Assembly (NCBI GenBank): GCA_903920405.1 | Contig: CAIXMC010000168.1 | Location: 1 to 15,145, forward strand | Direction of reading: 5' to 3' | From: an uncultured beta proteobacterium | GTDB taxonomy: Bacteria > Pseudomonadota > Gammaproteobacteria > Burkholderiales > Burkholderiaceae_C | Length of the DNA: 15,145 bases | Shown here: one piece after another, positions 8,899 to 15,057 of the stretch | Layout of the letters: each line of letters starts with the position of its first letter | How positions within the stretch are numbered: the first letter of the stretch is position 1 | The notes under the pieces: generated by a model | The model's database searches: none | Told to the model about the DNA's origin: nothing | The model's input: only the letters and a program-made list of their open reading frames with translations | Position numbers and translations under genes: made by a program

Positions 8899-9066
8899 CT
8901 AAGGATGTGGTCAGTAATAAGTTCCCCATTTGGCTTGTCAGATTTGGGCGCACTGCGTCGTTACAAATCGCTTATGTGGCATGGCCACACCGCGCGATTT
9001 ACGCCTAGCATTGCATCTTTAACTCTGACGGCCAAATGGGGAACTTATTACTGACCACATCCTAAG
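8899..9066 (+). mobile_element. Palindromic MITE-like element, copy A (complete)
   Basis: A 168-base element without coding capacity. The arms 8902-8934 and 9031-9063 are perfect 33-base inverted repeats. The stem continues after a small bulge with GTCAGA (8937-8942) and TCTGAC (9024-9029). Inside, AAATCGC (8965-8971) pairs with GCGATTT (8994-9000) around TGTGGC-ATG-GCCACA (8975-8989). The ends read CTAAGGAT on the left and ATCCTAAG on the right. ATCCTAAG occurs at both edges (8896-8903 and 9059-9066), so a target duplication cannot be told from the terminal repeat. It separates the Cache gene from the receptor operon. The name is descriptive; no transposase family is identified. Confidence 0.85.
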
Positions 9067-9080
9067 TAAATGATTTACTT
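9064..9080. repeat. AT-rich palindrome overlapping the Cache gene stop
   Basis: AAGTAAA (9064-9070) and TTTACTT (9074-9080) pair around TGA. It overlaps the TAA stop of the Cache gene (9077-9075 on the - strand) and the outer end of repeat copy A. With no GC stem it would be a weak terminator; the long stem of copy A just downstream is a better candidate for stopping or protecting the Cache transcript. Confidence 0.4.
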
Positions 9081-9530
9081 GTAAATACCACCACACACCG
9101 CTACGTCATCCAATTTTTCGCAGTACATTCTTTTGGGTTCAATTTTTCTGCTGACGGGGTTGGTGAACTTGTAGTCTTGCCAGAAAGTACCCTTGGCCTT
9201 GGCAAGCTCCACACGTTCCCTGACAAAGGCTTTTCCGTCAATGTCTTTCAAATCAATCAGGTTTTTGCCGATCATTTTTTCATTGGCGCCGTGCGCATGC
9301 ACCACGCCGTCCAATCCATAGACAACCAGGTACAGGTCGCGATCAATAAATTGCCCGTTTTTATTGCTGATCTCAGCCAAGCCTTTGTCCCGGCCGTTGG
9401 CCTTGATAAAGGCTACCCCTTTTTTGACCATGGCAACAGCCTCGTCGGCAGTGACTTTGGTTTGCGCTTGCGCCAGATGGGAACAAGCAACTGCGCAGAT
9501 CAAACTGGCAAAAATAAAAGAACGTTTCAT
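9075..9530 (-). CDS. Secreted single-Cache domain protein (sCache_2-like)
   Basis: A 151-residue protein with a clear signal peptide (MKRSFIFASLICAVACSHLAQAQ, cut probably after AQA) and a single Cache-type sensor fold, so it is probably a free periplasmic ligand-binding protein. The core DLYLVVYGLDGVVHAHG (about 65-81), NEKMIGKNLIDLKDIDGK (83-100) and the end with two cysteines C137 and C146 (a likely disulfide) fit the sCache_2 family. No transmembrane or signalling domain follows, unlike receptors that carry this fold. An AGGAG Shine-Dalgarno lies 6 bases before the ATG. Upstream is a TTGACA (complement of 9616-9621) with no well-spaced -10. The gene precedes two chemoreceptor genes on the same strand, so a role as their ligand-presenting partner is possible but inferred. 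It is separated from them by repeat copy A. Confidence 0.85.
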   Translation of the reverse strand: MKRSFIFASLICAVACSHLAQAQTKVTADEAVAMVKKGVAFIKANGRDKGLAEISNKNGQFIDRDLYLVVYGLDGVVHAHGANEKMIGKNLIDLKDIDGKAFVRERVELAKAKGTFWQDYKFTNPVSRKIEPKRMYCEKLDDVAVCGGIYK

Positions 9531-9581
9531 GATGACTCCTGTTAAAAAAATTAAAAAATAACTTTACCACTAAGGTATGCA

Positions 9582-9665
9582 CCACTTATTATTACTCCCA
9601 AAAATCATGGCGACTTGTCAAAAAATCAATCAGTTGCGATGTATTTTTAGAGCAACAATAAGTGG
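9582..9665 (-). repeat. Long imperfect hairpin upstream of the Cache gene
   Basis: The left arm from 9582 (CCACTTATT) pairs with the right arm ending at 9665 (AATAAGTGG). Pairing continues inward through TT, CTC, AAAAAT and CAT blocks to about 9616 and 9631. Three of the four transition differences between the arms become G-U pairs in a - strand transcript, only one in a + strand transcript. It would sit in the 5' leader of the Cache mRNA if transcription starts upstream of it, or overlap its promoter. It is not a copy of the MITE-like element, though both contain ACTTATTA. Confidence 0.55.
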
Positions 9666-9716
9666 GACATCCCTAACACTAACTGTCATGCCAATTTTGC
9701 CACCCCCGAATTGAGG

Positions 9717-9880
9717 CTAAGGATATATGGTCAATAATAAGTTCCGCATTTGGCTCGTCAGATTTGGGCGCACTGCGTCGTTACAAATCGCTTATGTGGC
9801 TAGGCCACACTGCGCGATTTGCGCCTAGCATTGCATCTTTAACTCTGACGGCCAAATGCGGAATTTATTGTTGACCATAC
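9717..9880 (+). mobile_element. Palindromic MITE-like element, copy B (complete)
   Basis: Second full copy, same orientation as A. The left end reads CTAAGGATATATGGTC (two extra bases relative to A) and the right end GACCATAC. The middle (9740-9850) is almost the same as A, including TGTGGC-TAG-GCCACA (9795-9809). Arms here read TTCCGCATTTGG and CCAAATGCGGAA where A has TTCCCCATTTGG and CCAAATGGGGAA, a paired change. Outer arm positions have some G-T pairs, so it is more degraded than A. It lies between the Cache gene and slt. Confidence 0.82.
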
Positions 9881-9975
9881 GAGAAATGTGTCATAAACGT
9901 GAATACTACTTCAAATCAGGAATCCCATCCATGTGTATCAGTATTATTGTGGTTGATGCCATCCCCAACTTCTTT

Positions 9976-10133
9976 GGGTGCGATTCAAAGTGATGTGGTG
10001 CAACACAAAAACCAAATCCCCCTTTTTACAAAACAGTGAACACCTTGAACAAGACTCATTTCCGGGATCGAGGGCAAGATGCCATTGATCCCAGGTTTTT
10101 GGCACACATTCCACATCACTTTGAATCGCACCC
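9976..10133. repeat. 23-base perfect inverted repeat flanking a 112-base loop upstream of slt
   Basis: The arms at 9976-9998 (starts GGGTGCGATTC) and 10111-10133 (ends GAATCGCACCC) are exact reverse complements. A second inner stem, CAAAAACC (10006-10013) with GGTTTTTG (10094-10101), follows after 7/9 unpaired bases. The right arm ends 4 bases before the ATG of slt. It may be a second kind of small palindromic insertion, or an RNA structure in the slt leader. A possible GTG start at 10036 lies inside the loop. Confidence 0.7.
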
Positions 10134-10137
10134 TACC

Positions 10138-12156
10138 ATGACAGTTAGACATTCACGCCTGCAGCCAGTTGGCCTGTTCCAGGCATTCGATATAGCGACA
10201 AGACCTGTCTTGTTATTGACTCTCGTTTTGAGTTTAGGCACAGGCCATGCGCAATCTGTGGTGGGGGATGCCGTGATTTTGCGTATGAATGAAGCCTTTC
10301 AAAAGAACGACAGCCAGGCCTTGACCGAGCTTTTACCTCGTGCAGAGCAGCATCTTTTAGCCCCGTGGGCAGCGTATTGGGAACTGCGAACACGGCTTGA
10401 CCGCGCCAGCAACGTTGAAATCAATGACTTTTTTCGGCGTTATGCCGGCACTTATCAGGAAGACCGCCTTCGCAACGACTGGTTGGTGATCTTGGGGCAA
10501 CGGCGCGATTGGACACGTTTTGCAGTCGCAGCTTCAGACTATCGGATGAATGATGACCGTGACGTGCGATGTTACGCATTGGCCATGAAAAGCATGGTGT
10601 CCCATGTAAACGTAGCAGATGAAGTCAAAGCACAATGGTATGCGCAAAAAGATGCCGCCAGCGACGCTTGTGCCTTGGCAGCCCAAAGCCACTATGAAGC
10701 CGGATATCTGACAGATGCTGACATTTGGCGCAAGGCACGTCTCACCACAGAATCCCGTCGCTTCCCAGCCACACGCTTAGCGGTCAGCATCGTGGCACCC
10801 CAGGCCAATGCGTTCATGAAAGATGTACTGGACACGCCTGAACATTTTTTGAGACGGGCAACACCCAATAGTCCACTGATGCAAGAACTCACCGTTTTGG
10901 CTTTGATTCGCTTAGCCGACAGCAACGTTGACATGGCTGCTCATCTCTTGACAAAACGCGCAGCCAAGTACCTTAGCGCGGCACAGCGATCCTGGGCGTG
11001 GGGTGTCATTGGCAAGCAGTCTGCACTAGCCCACTCTGAAAGCGCCCTGCCCTACTTTAGCCATGCCAAACTGGCCTTGATGAACGACGAGCATTTGGCT
11101 TGGCTGGCACGTATGGCCATGCGTCATCACCAGTGGCACGATGCTCAAGATGCCATGACCGCCATGAGCACCGAGGCCGCCCAACAACCCACCTGGGTGT
11201 ATTGGATGGCGCGTGCCTTGTCACAACCTGGCAAAAACACATCAGATCATAAAAAAGCACAAGATTTGCTGCGCAGCATTGCCGGTGTGAGTGGTTTTTA
11301 CGAGTTGCTCGCACAAGAGGAATTGGCCCTGCCCATCACCGCCCTGCCCCGCCCTGAACCTTTGACTGCACTTGAGAAAAGCAGCGCCAAAAATAACCCT
11401 GGCTTGAAGCGTGCCTTGGCCGCGATAGCGCTGGGCTTGCGTGGTGAGGGTGTGCGCGAATGGAACTACACCACCAATTTGCATACCCTAGGCGGCATGA
11501 GTGACCGTGAACTACTGGCTGCTGCTGATTTGGCCCGTCAGCACGCCGTGTGGGATCGCTGTATTAACACGAGCGAACGCACCAAAAAGACGATTGACCT
11601 CAATCAACGTTACCCCATGCCGCACCTGCAGACCATCATCCAACGCAGCCGTTTTGTTGACATTGACCCTGCTTATGTTTATGGTTTGATTCGACAGGAA
11701 AGCCGCTTTGTCACCAATGCCCAATCCGGCGTGGGGGCTGCGGGTTTGATGCAGATCATGCCCAAAACGGCTCAATGGACGGCCAAACACATCGGCCTCA
11801 CGGATTTCAAACCCTATCAGATTGTTGATTTGGACACCAACATCGCCATTGGCACAGGTTATCTCAAGCTGATTTTGGACACCTTTGCAGGCTCCATGCC
11901 CATGGCGGCAGCCGCTTACAACGCAGGACCAAGTCGCCCTCGCAGTTGGCGAAGCCAAGAGGCGGCCATGGAGGCAGCCATCTGGATTGAAAGCATTCCA
12001 TTTTCCGAAACCCGCGATTACGTCAAAAAAGTGATGGCCAACACCACCCTTTACGCTGCCAACATCACCAAAAAACCCCAGTCGCTTAAAGCCAGGCTGG
12101 GCAACATTAGCCCGCGTCCGGCCAGCAGTATGGGCGAACGCATGGACTTGCCCTAA
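10138..12156 (+). CDS. slt: Soluble lytic murein transglycosylase (Slt70 type)
   Basis: A 672-residue periplasmic enzyme that would cleave the MurNAc-GlcNAc bond of peptidoglycan to form 1,6-anhydro ends. The N-terminus has a secretion signal (hydrophobic RPVLLLTLVLSLGTGHAQ, cut probably after GHA). A long all-helical region (about 45-500), as in the superhelical ring of Slt70, precedes the GH23/SLT domain: IRQESRF with catalytic E521, then GAAGLMQIMPKTA, NIAIGTGYL and AAAAYNAGP. The ATG at 10138 is preferred because the GTG at 10036 would put 34 residues partly encoded by an inverted repeat ahead of the signal peptide; neither has a good ribosome site. The TAA stop is formed by the first bases of repeat copy C, so the original C-terminus may have been altered. 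Convergent with the fecR-cyclase operon. Confidence 0.9.
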   Translation: MTVRHSRLQPVGLFQAFDIATRPVLLLTLVLSLGTGHAQSVVGDAVILRMNEAFQKNDSQALTELLPRAEQHLLAPWAAYWELRTRLDRASNVEINDFFRRYAGTYQEDRLRNDWLVILGQRRDWTRFAVAASDYRMNDDRDVRCYALAMKSMVSHVNVADEVKAQWYAQKDAASDACALAAQSHYEAGYLTDADIWRKARLTTESRRFPATRLAVSIVAPQANAFMKDVLDTPEHFLRRATPNSPLMQELTVLALIRLADSNVDMAAHLLTKRAAKYLSAAQRSWAWGVIGKQSALAHSESALPYFSHAKLALMNDEHLAWLARMAMRHHQWHDAQDAMTAMSTEAAQQPTWVYWMARALSQPGKNTSDHKKAQDLLRSIAGVSGFYELLAQEELALPITALPRPEPLTALEKSSAKNNPGLKRALAAIALGLRGEGVREWNYTTNLHTLGGMSDRELLAAADLARQHAVWDRCINTSERTKKTIDLNQRYPMPHLQTIIQRSRFVDIDPAYVYGLIRQESRFVTNAQSGVGAAGLMQIMPKTAQWTAKHIGLTDFKPYQIVDLDTNIAIGTGYLKLILDTFAGSMPMAAAAYNAGPSRPRSWRSQEAAMEAAIWIESIPFSETRDYVKKVMANTTLYAANITKKPQSLKARLGNISPRPASSMGERMDLP

Positions 12157-12243
12157 GGATATGGTCAACAATCAGTTCCGCTTTTGGCTCGTCAGATTTT
12201 GGCGCACTGCGTCATTACAAATCGCTGATGTGGCTGGGCCACA
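12153..12243 (+). mobile_element. Palindromic MITE-like element, copy C (left half only)
   Basis: Begins CTAAGGATATGGTC and matches A and B through the left arm, GCACTGCGTCATTAC and the central hairpin TGTGGC-TGG-GCCACA (12229-12243), then diverges; the right half is missing. It overlaps the slt stop codon and ends 16 bases before the fecR stop, so it fills the convergent gap between the two units. The loss of the right half probably came by deletion, perhaps together with the original end of a neighbouring gene. Confidence 0.78.
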
Positions 12244-12259
12244 TTGGGCTTACGATCCC

Positions 12260-13114
12260 TCACTGTGACAATTTGTGCAAGTTGGCGTGTCCTGGGCGTT
12301 CAATGGCTAGGGCTTGCCATAATACGCGCGCTTCTTCGACGGCGCCCGCCTGGTGCAATTCTGCAGCGTACAGCACCCGTCTGGCATACGAAGCGTGTGA
12401 TTCCGGCTTGAGTTGTGCGAGCTTGTCGGCCACATCACTGGATACCACCCACATGATGGTGGAGGCATCGCCAATTTTTTCTTTCTCGTTGATCGCTTCG
12501 ATGCGCCAGGAATAATAGCCACCTGCTGTCAGTCCCGCAGAATCCGGCAACGCCAGTTTGCACTCTTTCGTGATGGTGTCAAACAGTCTGACATCCTGTT
12601 CGCTTTGCTTGCTGATGCTTACACGGTACGACGTGGCGCCTTCCACCGGTGACCAGCGCAGCAAAGGTGTGGTTGTCAAAAGGGCAGTCCGTACTGGCGA
12701 AATGGGCAGTGGAATGTTCATCATGTTATGCACATTGCGCATATTGCGCATCACCAGCGTGCCTTGCGCGACCAGGTTAGTCGCAATCCGCACTGGCGGA
12801 AGATTGTTTGCCGGTAGCGATTTGGCAACCACAGCGGGACCCCACAAGGTACGAGGGCCACCGGGATCAATCTGGTACTGCCCTTCGCCAATTAACAAAT
12901 ACTCACGACCAGAAGACATGTCAACCAGCACCAGCTTGGCACCAGTTTCCAGGGAAAGTTTACTTCCCGTATGAACTTCAGCAAGCAGACTCAAGGGAGT
13001 TTTGCTATCGTTATTGACTTGCCCCTCTACATCGGTCACCAGCAAGGATGCACAGGACAAGCTGGTGCAGGCGCAAAGCGTCATCGTCAAAACAGAATGT
13101 TTCAGTTTCATCAT
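12260..13114 (-). CDS. Secreted FecR-domain protein, partner of the CHASE2 cyclase
   Basis: A 284-residue exported protein. The signal sequence is at 1-23 (MMKLKHSVLTMTLCACTSLS and onward). A FecR-like beta domain covers about 26-100, with SKLSLETGAKLVLVDMSSG typical of the fold. A fibronectin type III-like module is at about 140-225 (TPLLRWSPVEGATSYRVSIS), and a short TPR-like helical tail at about 240-284. The start is the ATG at 13114: GAGGAG lies 5 bases ahead, and the ATG overlaps the TGA of the cyclase gene as ATGA, so the two are translationally coupled. A longer frame from 13144 would read through the ribosome site. No FecI or FecA neighbours exist, so iron-citrate regulation is unlikely; the pairing suggests a periplasmic partner of the CHASE2 sensor. 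Lipoprotein status is uncertain (cysteines at 14, 16 and 21, no good lipobox). Confidence 0.83.
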   Translation of the reverse strand: MMKLKHSVLTMTLCACTSLSCASLLVTDVEGQVNNDSKTPLSLLAEVHTGSKLSLETGAKLVLVDMSSGREYLLIGEGQYQIDPGGPRTLWGPAVVAKSLPANNLPPVRIATNLVAQGTLVMRNMRNVHNMMNIPLPISPVRTALLTTTPLLRWSPVEGATSYRVSISKQSEQDVRLFDTITKECKLALPDSAGLTAGGYYSWRIEAINEKEKIGDASTIMWVVSSDVADKLAQLKPESHASYARRVLYAAELHQAGAVEEARVLWQALAIERPGHANLHKLSQ

Positions 13115-14931
13115 ATCGTCTCCTCTTTTGTTACAAGTTGCCACCCAAAAACTTCCATGGCCGAATGCCCTTTGATTTCACGCAGACCAAGAGCCACGAC
13201 GTCCTCAGGACGGTTCAAATGTTCTTGCACCGCCTTGGACACGACCAAAGGGCATAAAACGGTTTTGGTCAGGTCTTCCATTCGGGACGCTACATTGACT
13301 GTATCGCCTATGGCCGAATATTCGTGCCGATCCTTCGACCCCACATAGCCTACGATCGCCGGCCCCACATGCAGACCAATTCCAATGTGCAGCACTGGTT
13401 CTCCTCGCTCAATTTGTTCAGCGTTGAATGTCTCTAGAACAGACAGCATGGCGCGTGCAGTCTGGAACGCATCCTCGCAAGGGTTGGATGAGGGTCGTGG
13501 CGCACCAAAAATGGCCATCAAACCGTCGCCCATCAGTTTGTCCAGCGTTCCGTTGTGCTCGTGAACCAACACGATCATTCGCTCAAAATAACGGTTTAGT
13601 AAATGGGTCACCACACCAGGCTCCAGTGATTCGCTTAACCTGGTGAAACCGCGAATGTCCGAAAACAGCACGCAAACGTCCAGCCTTTCACCACCCAACT
13701 GGGGAACCAATCTCCCCGACAAAATTTCAGACAACACCCCCGGACTGACAAAACCCGCAAAGGTGTCGCGCAAACGTTTGCGCTCCTTGCCTACCAACCA
13801 TGCCATCGTTCCTGTGCGCGCACCAATTCCCAACAGCAGGGTCGATGTCATGGCCACAACGTCCAGCGCCCAGCTTTCACGAAGCAAGATGATCGACGCC
13901 ACCGCCAGGCACACCACACCACCTGCCATCGTCGCCCAGGACACCACGCAGGGCCGCAGCCACCAGGTGCAAGCGAGCAACGCCAACAAGCACCACTGGA
14001 TGACATCCGGTAAGGGTTGCACCATGCGTCCATTCATCAAGCTGCGCAACGCCTGCGCATGAAAAAGCACACCGGATGACGTGAACGCATCAGGGTTCCA
14101 TTGCGCCAAAGGCACAGGGCTGCGGTGGATATCGTCAAATGTCAGCGTGCTTCCCAGAAAAACCACTTTGCCGCCAAATGTTTGACGAAGTTTTTTCCAA
14201 TCCCCCAGCGTTTGCCAGGCCAACACCTCACGCAATGGCACATAACGAAAAGGCGCACCCAACGCAAAATGAATCCAGCCTGGCTGCGGGTCGATTCCCA
14301 ACGCGCGCGCCATTTGTCCCACCAGTGTGGGCACAGGTTCTTTTGCTGTCCCCAAACGTTCGTCAAAACGGCGAACCGTGCCATCGGTATCACGCACAAG
14401 CAAAACAAACCCCAAGCCGTCCTTGCCAGCCAGCGCGGCAAACGGTGCGTGCAGATAACGGGGAAGCCCTAGCTCGTCTGTGCTGATTCCCAACACCAAA
14501 GGCGCTGATTTTTTGGCGACCACCATGCCACGCGCCAAGGCAGCGTCCAGCCCAGGCTGCCATCGGTCAAACGAATGAGACGGTAACAACACATCCACGC
14601 CAATAGCTCTTGGTTTTGCAGAAGCCACTGCTTCCAAAAATGTACCAATTTGTCGATGCAAAATGGCGACGGGAACCTCGAACACACGCATGTCGGCATC
14701 GTCAATGCCAACGATGACCAAGTTGTCCTCCACTGGCAGTGGCGCATGTTGTGCCAGCCAGCGAAATTCCACGTCACGCCACGAAGATTCGACATCGGCC
14801 ACGTTTATAAGCGTACGCAACAAAGCGGCCAGCAACAGCACCACGGCAAACCCAAAAATTCTTTGCCATGACGGCAGCGAAGACAGAAGCATGTGTACGA
14901 CTCGTAATTCGTTGCACCAAATTATTGACAT
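13111..14931 (-). CDS. CHASE2-domain class III adenylate cyclase
   Basis: A 606-residue membrane enzyme, likely making cAMP from ATP in response to a periplasmic signal. TM1 is about 24-41, a CHASE2 sensor about 45-300 (NLVIVGIDDADM, RAIGVDVLLP, GKVVFLGST), three membrane helices about 311-380, then the cyclase domain about 415-600. Metal-binding D425 (LFSDIRGF) and D469 (MGDG) are present, as are transition-state N546 and R550 (VNVASR). K465 just before MGD is the residue expected for adenine rather than guanine selection. All catalytic residues are intact, so activity is likely. Another possible start is the ATG at 14892 (MLLSSLPSWQ); neither has a strong ribosome site. The stop overlaps the next start as ATGA. 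Repeat copy D lies 63 bases upstream, within the probable promoter region. Confidence 0.9.
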   Translation of the reverse strand: MSIIWCNELRVVHMLLSSLPSWQRIFGFAVVLLLAALLRTLINVADVESSWRDVEFRWLAQHAPLPVEDNLVIVGIDDADMRVFEVPVAILHRQIGTFLEAVASAKPRAIGVDVLLPSHSFDRWQPGLDAALARGMVVAKKSAPLVLGISTDELGLPRYLHAPFAALAGKDGLGFVLLVRDTDGTVRRFDERLGTAKEPVPTLVGQMARALGIDPQPGWIHFALGAPFRYVPLREVLAWQTLGDWKKLRQTFGGKVVFLGSTLTFDDIHRSPVPLAQWNPDAFTSSGVLFHAQALRSLMNGRMVQPLPDVIQWCLLALLACTWWLRPCVVSWATMAGGVVCLAVASIILLRESWALDVVAMTSTLLLGIGARTGTMAWLVGKERKRLRDTFAGFVSPGVLSEILSGRLVPQLGGERLDVCVLFSDIRGFTRLSESLEPGVVTHLLNRYFERMIVLVHEHNGTLDKLMGDGLMAIFGAPRPSSNPCEDAFQTARAMLSVLETFNAEQIERGEPVLHIGIGLHVGPAIVGYVGSKDRHEYSAIGDTVNVASRMEDLTKTVLCPLVVSKAVQEHLNRPEDVVALGLREIKGHSAMEVFGWQLVTKEETI

Positions 14932-14994
14932 GAAATCGCGTCTTTTCCCATCTGGCGTTGTGGCTCGACGTTGCAGTAGCTATGGCCATTGCGA

Positions 14995-15057
14995 CTTAGG
15001 ATGTGGTCAGTAATAAGTTCCCCATTTGGCTCGTCAGAGTTAAAGATGCAATGCTAG
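14995..15057 (-). mobile_element. Palindromic MITE-like element, copy D (half, opposite orientation)
   Basis: Begins CTTAGGATGTGGTC and then matches the reverse complement of the right half of copy A, through GTTAAAGATGCAATGCTAG. Homology stops at 15057. The arm reads GGCTCGTCAGA, as in the left arms of B and C, rather than GGCCGTCAGA of the right arms, so it is a mix of both arm types. It lies upstream of the cyclase gene. What follows is unrelated to A or B. Confidence 0.75.

Larger units (their letters stand above)
9531..10137. other. Intergenic region between the Cache gene and slt
   Basis: These 607 bases separate the divergent Cache (-) and slt (+) genes. In order they hold the AT-rich leader of the Cache gene (9531-9581), an imperfect 84-base hairpin (9582-9665), 51 unassigned bases, the palindromic element copy B (9717-9880), 95 bases that should carry the slt promoter but show no convincing one, and a 23-base inverted repeat pair (9976-10133) ending 4 bases before the slt ATG. 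A 20-codon open frame at 9931-9993 has no supporting evidence. Confidence 0.7.

Noticed and set aside
8899..9880. Integron attC sites or a CRISPR array
   Set aside because: No integrase or cas gene is seen, copies are few and irregularly spaced, and the core sites RYYYAAC/GTTRRRY are not met at the ends (CTTTAAC and GTTAAAG fail at the outer base).
9931..9993. 20-codon open frame before slt as a leader peptide
   Set aside because: It ends inside the inverted-repeat arm, has only a weak GGA upstream, and shows no run of regulatory codons.
10036..10137. GTG start for slt giving 34 more residues
   Set aside because: It would place 34 residues before the signal peptide, partly encoded by one arm of a perfect inverted repeat, and it has no ribosome site.
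11512..12171. 219-codon open frame antisense to slt
   Set aside because: It lies opposite the conserved SLT domain and has no recognisable domain or ribosome site.
12260..13114. FecR protein as an iron-citrate anti-sigma regulator
   Set aside because: No FecI sigma factor or FecA-type transporter is nearby, there is no single-helix anti-sigma layout, and the gene is coupled to a cyclase.
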